Shown: piece by piece, positions 16,941 through 26,485 of the stretch
Position numbering within the stretch: position 1 is the first letter of the stretch
Layout: every line of letters begins with the position of its first letter
From: Pedobacter soli
GTDB taxonomy: Bacteria; Bacteroidota; Bacteroidia; Sphingobacteriales; Sphingobacteriaceae
Length of the DNA: 64,000 nt
NCBI RefSeq assembly: GCF_900101435.1
Contig: NZ_FMZH01000002.1
Span: 496,001 to 560,000 of the forward strand
Reading direction: 5' to 3'
Notes under the pieces: model-generated
Database searches by the model: none
The model's input: the letters and a program-made list of their open reading frames with translations, nothing else
Told to the model about the DNA's origin: nothing
Position numbers and translations under genes: made by a program

Positions 16941-17834
16941 TTAAAGTTTAGAGAGTTTTTCGAATAGTTCTTTTTGCTCCTGATTTAGCCCGGTAGGTAA
17001 TTTAACCTGCCATTTGATGTATAAATCGCCAAAATGGTTTTCCTTTTTATAAACCGGGAAACCTTTTCCTTTTAAACGTAAAGTGGCATCGGGCTGCGTA
17101 CCTTCCGGTACTTTTAATTTTACTTTACCATTCAGGGTATCTATAATTTTTTCGCCACCCAATATGGCCGTGTATAAATCTATTTCTTCCTGTATGTAAA
17201 TGTCGTTGCCTTTCCGCTTAAATTTAGGATCATCGGTTATGCTAAATTTGATGTATAAATCGCCTGGAGGGCCATTGTTTACTCCGGGTGCACCATAGCC
17301 CGGCAATTTAATTTTTTGCCCGTTTTCTACACCCGCAGGGATGGTAATCCGCACCTGTTTGCCATTTACGGTCAATGTTTGCTTGTGGGTAGTGTAGGCA
17401 TCGAGCAGGTTTAACTGCAGGTCGGCATTATAATCCTGCCCTTTAAAAGGTGAATTCCTGCTACTTCGGCCACCACCACCAAACATTGATGAAAAGAAAT
17501 CGGAAAAATCTCCTCCGTCAAATCCACCACTGTAGCTACTACTACCGTAACCTCCACCTTGCGATTGATATTGCCTTTGTTGCCGTTCCTGGGCATCTAA
17601 TTGATCGGCATGTTGCCAATCTTTGCCATATTTATCGTATTTCTTCCGCTTTTCAGGATCGCTTAACACCTCATTGGCTTCGTTAATCTGCTGAAACTTT
17701 TTGTTGGCTTCCTCGTTGTTTGGATTAAGATCGGGATGGTGTTTCCGGGCTAATTTTCTATATGCTTTTTTAATATCCTCGGTTGTGGCATCTTTCTTTA
17801 AATCGAGAATTTTATAATAGTCTATGTAGTCCAT
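16941..17834 (-). CDS. cbpA: Class B J-domain co-chaperone (CbpA / DnaJ C-terminal domain protein)
   Basis: 297-residue Hsp40 co-chaperone that would stimulate DnaK ATPase. The J domain covers residues 1-70 with HPD at 33-35. A Gly/Ser-rich linker runs from about 90 to 130 ([22 protein letters not shown]). Two beta-rich substrate-binding domains follow, containing [21 protein letters not shown] and [22 protein letters not shown]. There is no CxxCxGxG zinc module, which separates it from DnaJ. It forms an operon with the CbpM-like gene. Confidence 0.93.
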   Translation of the reverse strand: MDYIDYYKILDLKKDATTEDIKKAYRKLARKHHPDLNPNNEEANKKFQQINEANEVLSDPEKRKKYDKYGKDWQHADQLDAQERQQRQYQSQGGGYGSSSYSGGFDGGDFSDFFSSMFGGGGRSSRNSPFKGQDYNADLQLNLLDAYTTHKQTLTVNGKQVRITIPAGVENGQKIKLPGYGAPGVNNGPPGDLYIKFSITDDPKFKRKGNDIYIQEEIDLYTAILGGEKIIDTLNGKVKLKVPEGTQPDATLRLKGKGFPVYKKENHFGDLYIKWQVKLPTGLNQEQKELFEKLSKL

Positions 17835-17973
17835 AATGGCTTAACAAATAAGTAGGGCTAATGTTCAATGATATAGTATAAATGTAAGGTTTTAAAGCGA
17901 AATGGCATTGAGCAAGGTGCAGAGGACAATGAGCTTGGCGTGATGCGCGAGGACAGGAGTATTCTTAGATGTG

Positions 17974-18057
17974 CTGTCAGTTGTTACCAGCTGACAGATG
18001 GTCGCTGAAATATTGGATTTTGGAATGTGATCAGTGTCAGATAGAAATATCTGACAC
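17974..18057. repeat. Two stem-loops with related CTGTCAG / GTGTCAG arms
   Basis: CTGTCAGTTG (17974-17983) pairs with CAGCTGACAG (17988-17997) with one wobble and a TTAC loop. GTGTCAGATA (18034-18043) pairs perfectly with TATCTGACAC (18048-18057). Both arms share TGTCAG. REP-like, between cbpA and the S9 peptidase terminator. Confidence 0.65.
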
Positions 18058-18073
18058 CACGGGAAAAAATAAC

Positions 18074-18102
18074 AAAAAAAGTGCCTCACATGGAGGCACT
18101 TT
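18074..18102 (-). terminator. Terminator of the S9 peptidase gene
   Basis: Read on the minus strand: AAAGTGCCTC, loop, GAGGCAC, then a T run (seven A at 18074-18080 on the plus strand). It lies 24 bases past the peptidase stop codon. Confidence 0.88.
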
Positions 18103-18125
18103 AATCGATAAAGGTAGAGAGAAAT

Positions 18126-20543
18126 TTATTTTTTGTTTTTTACATATTTTTCTAACCATTGATCTTGCTCCCACAACATGTGTAACAGGTTTTCTTTGCC
18201 GCGATAACTGTGGGCTTCGTAAGGTAAAAATACAAAACGGGTAGTGCCACCTGCTCCTTTAATGGCGTTAAACAAACGCTCACTGTTAATCGGGAAGGTG
18301 CCGGGATTATCGTCAGAATCGCCGTGGATTAATAACAAAGGTGTTTTAATCTTATCTGCATAACTAAATGGACTCATTTCATAGTACAATTGAGGCGCCT
18401 GCCAGTAGGTACGTTCTTCGTTTTGGAAGCCAAAAGGGGTTAGCGTACGATTGTATGCACCGCTACGCGCAATACCTGCTGCAAAAAGATTGGTATGGGC
18501 CAGTAAATTAGCGGTCATAAAAGCACCATAACTGTGGCCGCCAACAGCCATGCGTTTTTTGTCGCCTACACCTAAATCTGCCAGTTTATTAATGGCCGCT
18601 TCGGCATTTAACTGTAGCTGATCTACAAAAGTATCATTAGGTTTTTTACCGTCTTTGGCAACTATAGGCATTTCGGCATTATCTAAAACAGCATAACCAC
18701 GGGTTACCCAAAATATAGGCGAAGCCCAGCTAATGGTGGTAAACTTATCTTTCGATCCACGGATTTGAGCTGCATCTGCAGCAGAGTTAAATTCGCGTGG
18801 GTAAGCCCAGATCAAAGCAGGCAAAGGACCGTCTTTTTCCTTGTTGTATCCTTTTGGTAAATACAAATCGCCCGTTAAATCAACTCCATCGGCACGCTTG
18901 TACGAAATCTTTTCTTTGGTAATACCTGCTAAAGATGGATATGGATTGCTGAAATCCGTTATCGGCCTGTCGGCAACGCGGAGTATCAGGTTTTTGATAA
19001 AATAATTGGGAACCAGTTTCTGGCTTTCCTTACGGGTAAGTAACACCAGTTTGTCAGGATCAATTACTTCACTTACATACTCAAAGGTTCCTTCGGCGCT
19101 GCGCCAGATAATTTCATTTTTCTTAGTAGCGAGGTCAAACTTAGCCAGAAAAGGCAAATCTCCTTTTTCTGAAGAGCCAACCGGGTTATTCAACAGTAAT
19201 TTTGTACCGTTATCTACAGTTTTAATCACCTGACGGCCATACTTATTTTTAGCCGTTACCGGAGAACCCGGATTGCCATAGGCATCGGTTTGGTTTCTGC
19301 TGTATAATTCTTCTACAGCACCAGTTGTTGGGTTATAACGGCTTACAGTAATGGTTTGCTTACTGCGCAGGCCTTCCATAATTAAGGCCAGGTTAGCATC
19401 GCCCCATTGTATACCGCGGAAACGTGTTTTGGTTTTAAACAGTTCTTTTTCTGTGCCGGTAAATGGTGCACTTAGGGCATATACGGCATCGTGATAAGGA
19501 ACGTCTTTTTTAATTAAGCCGCTATCTAAAGGTTTAGACCACACCAGTGTTGCCGCTTCATCATCGCGCCAGTCAAACCCATGTGGTACGTTTTGGGCAT
19601 TATCATAGCCTGATGGCGTGCCTTCTGATGAGGGAAGTTCGGCAATTACTTTAACCGTTTTACCTGTTAAATCGGTAATGGAAACAGTTGATGGAAAACC
19701 AAATGCCGAAACCAGATAAGAAAATGGCTTGCGAATGGTTTCAATCAGCATGTAGTTCTTATCTGGCGATAAGCTAACTGAACCATAAATAGCAGGTTTG
19801 CCTATGGGCGTTTCTGTCCCTGCAGTATTTTTTACCAGCTGCGAAGTAGCAAAGAACTCAAACAATTGCTCATCAAAAGGCGATTTAATTAAATCCTGAT
19901 AAGTTACACTCGGTGCTGCTTTACCCAGGTTTTGTTGTATGGTTGGCCCTTTAGGCATTAATGGTTTGGCCGGTGCTGCACTTGCAGGTTTGGTTGCGGT
20001 ACGGTAAATTAAAGTATTATCGTTTAACCAGGTAATACCACTTCCTAAAACCACATTTAAATAGGTTTTATTGGTTTTTGTCGCTTTTTTGGTTGCCAGA
20101 TCAATTATATACAGATCAACTCCCTTTTGTGTGGTCTGCGTAAAGGCAATTTTGTTTTGAGATGGGTTCCAGCTGACGTTGCCTGCAAACAAAGGTGTGG
20201 GCAAGCCTGTAACCGGAAAAGTCTGGTTAGACTTGATGTTTTTAAGGCTAAAATTATTAATATAAGTTTGCCTGCTCGGCGAATAATTGTTGGGGTTTAG
20301 CCTTAAACCGGCAATACGATATTCTGGCATGGCCAGCTCTTCTACCGATGGATAAGAATTCCGTTCGCTGAATAAGATCCATTCGGCTTTGCCGCCTATG
20401 CTCACACCTGGCGTAGGTTTGGCCAGCAATAAATCGGCAATTTCTTTTGGCGGGGTTCGGTAACTTACCGCATCCTGCGCAGCTGCTTGCAGTGAAATGC
20501 AGGCCCCCGCTATCCATAAATAGAGGTGTAATTTTTTAATCAT
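18126..20543 (-). CDS. Secreted S9 family prolyl oligopeptidase-type serine peptidase
   Basis: 805-residue exported serine peptidase. A signal peptide covers roughly residues 1-22 (MIKKLHLYLWIAGACISLQAAAQ). A beta-propeller-like region follows, with WD-like strands such as SPDKNYMLIETIRKPFSYLV. The C-terminal alpha/beta hydrolase domain has the nucleophile in GGHSYGAFM (about residue 670), Asp in HGDSDDNPGTFPI (about 739) and His in PYEAHSYRG (about 778). This order fits S9 peptidases of the glutamyl/dipeptidyl group. It probably degrades peptides in the periplasm. Monocistronic with its own terminator. Confidence 0.9.
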   Translation of the reverse strand: MIKKLHLYLWIAGACISLQAAAQDAVSYRTPPKEIADLLLAKPTPGVSIGGKAEWILFSERNSYPSVEELAMPEYRIAGLRLNPNNYSPSRQTYINNFSLKNIKSNQTFPVTGLPTPLFAGNVSWNPSQNKIAFTQTTQKGVDLYIIDLATKKATKTNKTYLNVVLGSGITWLNDNTLIYRTATKPASAAPAKPLMPKGPTIQQNLGKAAPSVTYQDLIKSPFDEQLFEFFATSQLVKNTAGTETPIGKPAIYGSVSLSPDKNYMLIETIRKPFSYLVSAFGFPSTVSITDLTGKTVKVIAELPSSEGTPSGYDNAQNVPHGFDWRDDEAATLVWSKPLDSGLIKKDVPYHDAVYALSAPFTGTEKELFKTKTRFRGIQWGDANLALIMEGLRSKQTITVSRYNPTTGAVEELYSRNQTDAYGNPGSPVTAKNKYGRQVIKTVDNGTKLLLNNPVGSSEKGDLPFLAKFDLATKKNEIIWRSAEGTFEYVSEVIDPDKLVLLTRKESQKLVPNYFIKNLILRVADRPITDFSNPYPSLAGITKEKISYKRADGVDLTGDLYLPKGYNKEKDGPLPALIWAYPREFNSAADAAQIRGSKDKFTTISWASPIFWVTRGYAVLDNAEMPIVAKDGKKPNDTFVDQLQLNAEAAINKLADLGVGDKKRMAVGGHSYGAFMTANLLAHTNLFAAGIARSGAYNRTLTPFGFQNEERTYWQAPQLYYEMSPFSYADKIKTPLLLIHGDSDDNPGTFPINSERLFNAIKGAGGTTRFVFLPYEAHSYRGKENLLHMLWEQDQWLEKYVKNKK

Positions 20544-20675
20544 TTCCAGTTAGTTTGTTCGAAATAAGGAATGATCAAATATTGTAAAAAATAAGGATGT
20601 ACAGCGTAACTTCTTATTTACATCATTTAATAAAGCCATGAAGGTTGGCTAGCCTTAACCAGCATTTTGAAAAGC

Positions 20676-21092
20676 TTAAGGATACAAGCTTTGGATATGT
20701 GCTACAGAATTGAGGATCATTTCCCTGAGTACCGGAATGTCGATATCGCTCATTTTTTTTACATAAACGCAGGCTTTGGCTGTTTTATGTTTGCCAAATC
20801 TGGCCAGCAGCTCATCGCGGTTTTTAAAATGAGCTGATAGATAAAGTGCTATGGCATCTTTACGCGGCGAGAACCCAACCAGGGGAGCATCACCTTCGCG
20901 GCCACTTTCATACTTATAGTGATAGCTTCCAAAACCAACAATAGCAGTGCCCCACATTTTAGCTTTAAAGCCTGTTGTTTCGGTTATAATGTGCGATAAG
21001 GCAAAACAATCTGTGCGTTTGGTTTCAATTGGTACGGTATTGATAAAGTCAGTAACACTTAACTCATTTTCGGTGGTTTTATTCTGTGCCAT
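20676..21092 (-). CDS. DUF1801 domain-containing protein
   Basis: 138-residue cytosolic protein of the DUF1801 (YdhG-like) fold. Typical features are MWGTAIVGFGSYHYKYESGREGD, FSPRKDAIALYLS and the late Cys-x-Tyr-V-K-K segment CVYVKKMSDIDIPVL. The family is sometimes called iron chaperone because of a distant frataxin-like resemblance, but its function is not established. It is a single gene downstream of an AT-rich intergenic region. Confidence 0.85.
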   Translation of the reverse strand: MAQNKTTENELSVTDFINTVPIETKRTDCFALSHIITETTGFKAKMWGTAIVGFGSYHYKYESGREGDAPLVGFSPRKDAIALYLSAHFKNRDELLARFGKHKTAKACVYVKKMSDIDIPVLREMILNSVAHIQSLYP

Positions 21093-21250
21093 ATCTTTTT
21101 TTATGATGAATATAAGGGTTTAATAGCTAATTTCCATTCTTAAGAAACAGTATGAGTACTAATATTTTACAGGTAATGTATTGTTTATTATTATATTGAA
21201 TATAAATAAGGGAAGGTTAACACTTACTTCACACAATTTTGCTGAAGTAA

Positions 21251-21266
21251 TTTGACAAATGTCAAA
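21251..21266. promoter_or_regulatory. Palindrome TTTGACA-AA-TGTCAAA
   Basis: 16-base dyad in the 281-base AT-rich gap between DUF1801 (-) and the small HTH gene (+). It has perfect 7-base arms. It could be an operator for the HTH protein or its neighbour, but nothing in the window confirms this. Confidence 0.3.
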
Positions 21267-21373
21267 AAATCAACACTTTTTATACAACGTTACACACTTA
21301 TTCTTACATTTAACCTGTCAATCGTCCCCGATATATGATTTAATTATTTTTTAATTAAAAATTAATTATCTCA

Positions 21374-21799
21374 ATGACAACAACACTACTAAAACAAGGA
21401 GAAATTCTTGAGCGCTTAGTGCGCAGAGATCGCATGGGCATCAGTGAGCTTTCTAGGAAGCTTAATGTAAGCCGCAGAACAATTTACAACTGGTTTGGCC
21501 AAGACAGAATTGGACACGAAGTAATTTGGCAGGTGGGCAAATTATTAGGTCAGGATCTTTCTTCATCCTTTCCGGAAGCCTTTCCCAAGTACAGTTCAGA
21601 ACCTACAGGCCAAACTGCCGAAACCGGCAAACAAAGCAGTTCAGATTCAAATTCTGTATATTTTTGGATGAATAAGTACATTCACTTATTAGAAAAGTAC
21701 AACGATTTGTTAGTAACAGAAGAAGCACATGAAAATGATCAGGTTAGCAAAGAGTTTCCGTTAAGGAACAGAAGATCTGAAACATTTTTGTACCAATAG
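21374..21799 (+). CDS. Small helix-turn-helix transcriptional regulator
   Basis: 141-residue protein whose first ~60 residues form a DNA-binding HTH: ILERLVRRDRMGISELSRKLNVSRRTIYNW, with the recognition helix around NVSRRTIYNWF. The remainder (Ser/Gln-rich linker, then FWMNKYIHLLEKYNDLLVTEE) looks like a linker and a short helix, possibly for oligomerisation. There is no ligand domain. The leader is very AT-rich. The target genes are unknown. Confidence 0.75.
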   Translation: MTTTLLKQGEILERLVRRDRMGISELSRKLNVSRRTIYNWFGQDRIGHEVIWQVGKLLGQDLSSSFPEAFPKYSSEPTGQTAETGKQSSSDSNSVYFWMNKYIHLLEKYNDLLVTEEAHENDQVSKEFPLRNRRSETFLYQ

Positions 21800-21964
21800 C
21801 ATCATCAGTACACTTTAAGTTGTAATGTTTTATTAAATGAAGAACTAAATCGTCCCTTAAGTTTTTTCTTTTCCATCTCCCTATCCCGAACTTGTAATAT
21901 TTTAAATGGTTTGTATTAAGCCCTTCATAAATTTCTAATTTGGTGGTTATCAATTTAGAAAAAT

Positions 21965-23086
21965 ATGATCAAGGTATCTTACTGCATTTTCAGGTCGCTG
22001 TTGCGCACCCTTAGCTTTATCGTTTGTCTGTTACCAGTTTCTCTTTCTGTGTACGCGCAGCAAAAATTAAATGTGGCCATTGCCGGGCTGAATCATGATC
22101 ATGTTTACCTAATCATGAACAGTTACCAAAAGGCCGAAGTGAATATCATTGGCATTGCCGAAAGTAATCCCGAACTGGTAAACAGGTTTAAAACCCGTTA
22201 TAAGATACCAGATAGTATATTTTATCAGAACCTTACCGATTTACTCAGCCGTAAAAAACCGGATGTGGTTTTGGCTTATAATGCCATAAGCGATCATTTG
22301 GCCGTTGTAGAAGCAGCTGCACCATTGGGCATACCCGTAATGGTAGAAAAACCTTTAGCAGTTTCGGTAAAACAAGCCGAACGGATAGCCGCCCTGGCCA
22401 GCAAGTATAAGGTGCAGGTGTTCACCAATTACGAAACAACCTGGTACCCAAGTAATCAGGAAATTTATAAAAATATTAAAACTGCCAACAGTATTGGACC
22501 ATTGCGTAAAATAATTGTGCACGATGGGCATCAGGGTCCAAAAGAAATAGGGGTAAGCAAGGAATTTTTAAGCTGGTTAACCGATCCGGATAAAAACGGA
22601 GCAGGTGCACTGGTTGATTTTGGTTGCTATGGCGCTAACCTTATGACCTGGTTAATGGATGGACAATTGCCCATTTCAGTTACAGCCATCACGCATCAGA
22701 TTAAACCCGATGTTTACCCGAAAGTTGATGATGAGGCCACCATTTTACTTGAATACCCAACCGCTACCGGAATTATAGAAGCCTCATGGAACTGGCCTTT
22801 TAGCATTAAAGATATGGAAGTGTTTGGTACAACAGGGTACCTTCAGGCGGTTAATGAAAAAGATTTAAGGAGTAAAATTAAGGGTAAAAGCGATTATCAG
22901 GTATATAAAGCGCAACCTTTAGCCCCGGTGTACGCTAATCATTTAAGCTATTTGTCGGCTGTTTTAAAAGGTGATATCGATCCAGGTAATGATTTGTCAT
23001 CACTAAAGAATAACATAACCGTAGTCAAAATTCTCGAGGCTGCTAAAATTTCGGCCAAAACGGGTAAAAAAGTAATGTTAAAATAG
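21965..23086 (+). CDS. Gfo/Idh/MocA family oxidoreductase with a signal peptide
   Basis: 373-residue NAD(P)-dependent sugar or inositol dehydrogenase fold. An N-terminal hydrophobic segment, residues ~8-32, ends with a plausible signal cleavage (LSVYAQQ), so the enzyme is predicted to be exported. The Rossmann domain starts at LNVAIAGLNHDHVYLI, in which the usual GxGxxG is altered to GLNHDH. VMVEKPLAVSVKQAERIA carries the conserved EKP motif. Candidate catalytic residues lie in GAGALVDFGCYGANLMTWL. The altered loop and the export suggest a bound cofactor or a non-classical activity. Single gene. Confidence 0.85.
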   Translation: MIKVSYCIFRSLLRTLSFIVCLLPVSLSVYAQQKLNVAIAGLNHDHVYLIMNSYQKAEVNIIGIAESNPELVNRFKTRYKIPDSIFYQNLTDLLSRKKPDVVLAYNAISDHLAVVEAAAPLGIPVMVEKPLAVSVKQAERIAALASKYKVQVFTNYETTWYPSNQEIYKNIKTANSIGPLRKIIVHDGHQGPKEIGVSKEFLSWLTDPDKNGAGALVDFGCYGANLMTWLMDGQLPISVTAITHQIKPDVYPKVDDEATILLEYPTATGIIEASWNWPFSIKDMEVFGTTGYLQAVNEKDLRSKIKGKSDYQVYKAQPLAPVYANHLSYLSAVLKGDIDPGNDLSSLKNNITVVKILEAAKISAKTGKKVMLK

Positions 23087-23104
23087 TGCCCGATCCTCAA
23101 TAAA

Positions 23105-23130
23105 AAATAGCCACCGGTTTGATGGCTATT
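23105..23130 (+). terminator. Probable terminator after the Gfo/Idh gene
   Basis: AATAGCCA pairs with TGGCTATT around a CCGGTTTGA loop, 18 bases after the stop. The T run downstream is weak and delayed, so efficiency is uncertain. Confidence 0.5.
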
Positions 23131-23310
23131 GATGAAAGATTTTTGGTCTTTTTATGGTGTGCCTGCCCTCCGCGGATCTCCCGCTCACAGGACTTTTTTG
23201 TCGTGTTATTATGATAACAATTTAAGCAATTGTTGGTTTTGAAATGTGAAATAATTATGCACATCCTGTGGAAAATGTTAATATCTCAAAAATACATCAG
23301 ATCTTTTCTC

Positions 23311-23393
23311 ACCCGGTCTTTTTGATCGGGTAAAAACTTTTTAGCCAGCTTAGTGTTTGTCTTGTAATTATACCATGAGGAAGTGTCTCCTCA
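23311..23393. other. Two stem-loops upstream of the histidine kinase
   Basis: ACCCGGTC/GATCGGGT (23311-23331, one wobble pair) and TGAGGA/TCCTCA (23376-23393). The second is 30 bases from the kinase start and may lie in its leader. The 335-base gap also holds a GC-rich stretch at 23160-23195. No gene seen. Confidence 0.4.
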
Positions 23394-23422
23394 ACGCCCG
23401 GTAATCATCCAATTAGTACACT

Positions 23423-24499
23423 ATGGCTCAAATCGATACAGCTATCTTTTGTCAGCTAGGCAGTTTATCTGCCGATGGATATTTTATTTTTGAACTTAAG
23501 ACGAGTCGGTTCGTCTATCTCAACGATTCAATTGCTAAACTTTGGGAGTTACCTCTTGACGATATTTTTGAAAAACCGGCCCTGCTTTTAAAAAATATTC
23601 ATCCCGAAGATGCCGATCACGTGGTATCGTGTTATGAAGAAAGCCTGGAAAGTAAAACTGAAAAGAAATACGAATTCAGGTTATTGTTTAATGACTACGA
23701 AAAGTACCTGCGTACAAGCGTTTTTACCCTCACAGATAGCACAAGCTTATATTTATTAGGTATTGTAGAAGATACTACAATAATGAGGCATAATAAAATT
23801 CATATTGAGCAGATTAACTCCCGTAAGAATATTACCCTCGAAGTTTTGGCCCACGATTTAAAAGAGCCTTTCGGGATGATAAAACTTGCAGCTTCATCAA
23901 TAGAAAACAGCCTGACCAATACTGGTGATTTGAAAGTAATGGAAGCTTTGGCTTTCATTAAAGATATGTGCGCACGCAACCTGTTATTGGTTCGAAGCAT
24001 GATTAACCGTGAGTTCTTAAAATCATCGGCAATAGAAATAGGAAAGGAGCGGGCCGATCTGGTTTGGGAGCTAAGAGACGTAGTTCGTTTTTACAAACGC
24101 TCTAAACTGGGCAGAACAAAAAACATACAGTTTACCAGTTCGGCAGAAACCATTTACCTGCGTTTAGATACCATGAAATTTCTGCAGGTTATCAATAACC
24201 TCATCTCAAATGCATTAAAATTTACCGCCGAGGATGGTTTTATTGGTTTGCATGCCGAAGCCTATGAAAATACAGTGCTGATTAGTGTAACTGATAATGG
24301 TATCGGGATTCCGGAAGAACTTCAGGCAGGACTTTTTGATCATTTACCCCAAACCTTGCGGTCGGGTTTGAAGGGTGAAGAATCGGGTGGTTTTGGGATG
24401 GGCATAATTAAGGCCATTGTAGAATTACATCGGGGAAAAATCTGGTTTACCAGTAAAGTTGGTGTCGGAACCACCTTCTATATTGAGCTCCCGAAGTAG
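23423..24499 (+). CDS. Soluble PAS sensor histidine kinase
   Basis: 358-residue sensor kinase without transmembrane segments. A PAS-like domain spans about residues 10-125 (LSADGYFIFELKTSRFVYLND, then VVSCYEESLESKTEKKYEFRL). The phosphoacceptor His lies in LEVLAHDLKEPFGMI near residue 150. ATP-binding boxes follow: N box NNLISNALKFTAEDG, G1 DNGIGIPEE and G2 GGFGMGIIKAI. It probably senses a cytosolic signal. The response regulator gene begins 40 bases downstream, making them a cognate pair by position. Confidence 0.92.
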   Translation: MAQIDTAIFCQLGSLSADGYFIFELKTSRFVYLNDSIAKLWELPLDDIFEKPALLLKNIHPEDADHVVSCYEESLESKTEKKYEFRLLFNDYEKYLRTSVFTLTDSTSLYLLGIVEDTTIMRHNKIHIEQINSRKNITLEVLAHDLKEPFGMIKLAASSIENSLTNTGDLKVMEALAFIKDMCARNLLLVRSMINREFLKSSAIEIGKERADLVWELRDVVRFYKRSKLGRTKNIQFTSSAETIYLRLDTMKFLQVINNLISNALKFTAEDGFIGLHAEAYENTVLISVTDNGIGIPEELQAGLFDHLPQTLRSGLKGEESGGFGMGIIKAIVELHRGKIWFTSKVGVGTTFYIELPK

Positions 24500-24539
24500 G
24501 CGTTTTTAATTTTAAAATACCGTAAGTTATATTTGAATT

Positions 24540-25190
24540 ATGATTAACATTATTCTTGCGGATGATCACAATATTATCCGGGCTTCACTTAAAGCACTTA
24601 TTGAAAAATATGAAGGCATCAAAGTTATAGCAGAAGTATCAGATGGTTCAGCCGTTTTGGATCTTCTTGAAAAGGGAATAAAAGCTGATATTATTTTATC
24701 AGATATTGTAATGCCAAAGCTCGACGGCATAGCACTAACCAGTACCATAAAAGCAAAAGGATACCCGGTAAAAGTGGTTGTTTTGTCGATTTTAGACGAT
24801 GAAAAATATGCTTCAAATGCCTTTACGTCAGGGGCTTTTGCTTACCTGTCCAAAGATATTGAAGAAGACGAACTTTTGTTTTGTTTGCAACATGTAATGA
24901 AAGGAAAACGCTACCTTTCTTCTGATTTATGTATCTCAATTTTGGAACGTTTCAACAATCAACTTAACATGCTGGCCCAAAATATGAGCAACGGAATCAG
25001 CTTTTCTGAACGCGAAATTAACGTGTTAAAGCTCATTGCAGATGGGCTCACCAACCAGGAAATTGCTGATAAATTGTACCTGAGCAGGCGCACTGTAGAG
25101 AGCCAGAGAGAGGCGCTGATTAGTAAAACCGGCACCAAAAACTCGGCTTCACTCGTACGTTTTGCCATGCGAAACGGCTATGTTGCCTAG
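24540..25190 (+). CDS. NarL/LuxR-type response regulator
   Basis: 216-residue regulator. The receiver domain (residues 1-~120) has acidic residues in LADDHNII, the phospho-acceptor Asp in ILSDIVMPKLDG, and Lys in AYLSKDIEED. The C-terminal LuxR HTH (residues ~150-212) reads FSEREINVLKLIADGLTNQE and then LYLSRRTVESQR. It is the likely output of the adjacent PAS histidine kinase. The ECF sigma factor 125 bases downstream is a plausible target or partner. Confidence 0.94.
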   Translation: MINIILADDHNIIRASLKALIEKYEGIKVIAEVSDGSAVLDLLEKGIKADIILSDIVMPKLDGIALTSTIKAKGYPVKVVVLSILDDEKYASNAFTSGAFAYLSKDIEEDELLFCLQHVMKGKRYLSSDLCISILERFNNQLNMLAQNMSNGISFSEREINVLKLIADGLTNQEIADKLYLSRRTVESQREALISKTGTKNSASLVRFAMRNGYVA

Positions 25191-25315
25191 CAATTCAGGC
25201 CATTTTTGGGGCTGTTTTTTGCCGTTTTAAATAAACCGTAAAAAATCGGGTATTTCTACAAATAACACAATGCTGCTGTATTTGTTCAGTACTTACACCA
25301 TCCCCAAAAACAAGT

Positions 25316-25834
25316 ATGGAAACCTTAAATTTCAATTGCGACATTTACCAATACAGGCAGCCACTTTTTGACCGTGCTTTGGCTTACACACGTGACGAAG
25401 ATGATGCAGCAGATTTAGTTCAGGATACTTTTATGAAAGCTTTTCGCTTTTCGGAGAAGTTCGAACTGGGCAGTAATGTAAGAGCCTGGCTTTTTACCAT
25501 TTTAAAAAATACTTTTCTAAACCATTATTATAAGGTGAAACGCAAAAATGAAATGATACAGCAGGAAGAAGATTTAACATCCGTACAACTTGCACCAAGT
25601 GCCTCAGCTAACGCTGGAAGTGCCAAGTTTATGATGGAAGATATTCAGCGATCGTTAAATGCCCTGCCCGAAGATTGCCGTTTCTGTTTTTGCAGATATT
25701 TTGAAGGGTATAAATACCATGAAATCGCTGCAGAGCTGGATATACCTCTGGGTACCGTAAAAACCAAAATACATGTGGCCAGGGGACTCTTAAAAAAGAT
25801 GCTCAAAAATTATAAGGCTGATATGGTGGCTTAA
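25316..25834 (+). CDS. ECF-type RNA polymerase sigma factor
   Basis: 172-residue sigma-70 family factor with only regions 2 and 4. Region 2 includes YTRDEDDAADLVQDTFMKAF and VRAWLFTILKNTFLNHY. Region 4 covers LPEDCRFCFCRYFEGYKYHEIAAELDIP followed by GTVKTKIHVARGLLKK. The length and arrangement are typical of ECF factors. No anti-sigma gene follows on the same strand; the nearest candidate belongs to a different sigma on the opposite strand. Control through the upstream two-component pair is possible. Confidence 0.93.
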   Translation: METLNFNCDIYQYRQPLFDRALAYTRDEDDAADLVQDTFMKAFRFSEKFELGSNVRAWLFTILKNTFLNHYYKVKRKNEMIQQEEDLTSVQLAPSASANAGSAKFMMEDIQRSLNALPEDCRFCFCRYFEGYKYHEIAAELDIPLGTVKTKIHVARGLLKKMLKNYKADMVA

Positions 25835-25868
25835 AGCGATTTGAGCGAAAAAGCATGGTGAAGAAAAA

Positions 25869-25894
25869 AGGGACAGACTAATTAGTCTATCCCT
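25869..25894 (-). terminator. Terminator for the minus-strand sigma/anti-sigma operon
   Basis: AGGGACAGACTA and its near-mirror TAGTCTATCCCT form a 12-base stem with one mismatch. On the minus strand it is followed by a T-rich run (the plus strand reads AAGAAAAAAG just upstream), about 100 bases after the anti-sigma stop. It may also stop the plus-strand ECF transcript. Confidence 0.7.
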
Positions 25895-25993
25895 ATATCT
25901 AAACTCAAACATGCGCTCAAACATGAATGAATCAAACAACTAAACATTTCAGTTTAGTATTGGTTTTAAAATTCGGTTAAAATAAACCTCCTT

Positions 25994-26485
25994 TTATTTT
26001 ATTTTTTGTTTCAATTCTAATTTTAACTCTTTTATCTCTTCGCGGGCCTGCCTGTTTTCGAGATAAAAATATATAGCCCCGGCCAAAAATACCTTTCCTA
26101 AAATAAATACAGCAATAAAAACCCATTTCCAGGCTTTATTTACACGCATCTGATTCGACTCAGCTTCTACTTCAATGTATTTTTCTTCTTTGTCGGCCCT
26201 GCCACTTTCTGATCCGGTGTTTGGAACTACAATTTTTTGCACCACCTGGCTACGGCGCTGAATTTCGTTTATTTCGGTTTCAATTTTTTCAAGAGTACCG
26301 GCGGGAGGCATAATAGCCATTCCCTGTGCCAGAACTTCCATATCCATTTCCAGGTTTTCAAGTGCATCCTTAAATTCAGGATATTCTTTTTTTAGCAATA
26401 AAACCTGTTGGACCTCTTCTTCTGTGGCAATACCCATTACATAGGTTTCCATTAAACCACTTTCTATAATCCTTTTAATTTCCAC
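25994..26485 (-). CDS. Putative membrane anti-sigma factor
   Basis: 163-residue protein with a cytosolic N-terminal domain (IESGLMETYVMGIATEEEVQQVLLL), as seen in Bacteroidota anti-sigma factors of the RskA type. A single transmembrane helix lies near residues 120-142 (WVFIAVFILGKVFLAGAIYFYL), followed by a short charged coiled-coil tail. There is no zinc-binding HxxxCxxC. Its start overlaps the end of the upstream sigma-like gene by 11 bases, implying coupled translation and a stoichiometric pair. The very short extracytoplasmic part (about 20 residues) is unusual for a RskA-type sensor. Confidence 0.7.
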   Translation of the reverse strand: MEIKRIIESGLMETYVMGIATEEEVQQVLLLKKEYPEFKDALENLEMDMEVLAQGMAIMPPAGTLEKIETEINEIQRRSQVVQKIVVPNTGSESGRADKEEKYIEVEAESNQMRVNKAWKWVFIAVFILGKVFLAGAIYFYLENRQAREEIKELKLELKQKIK

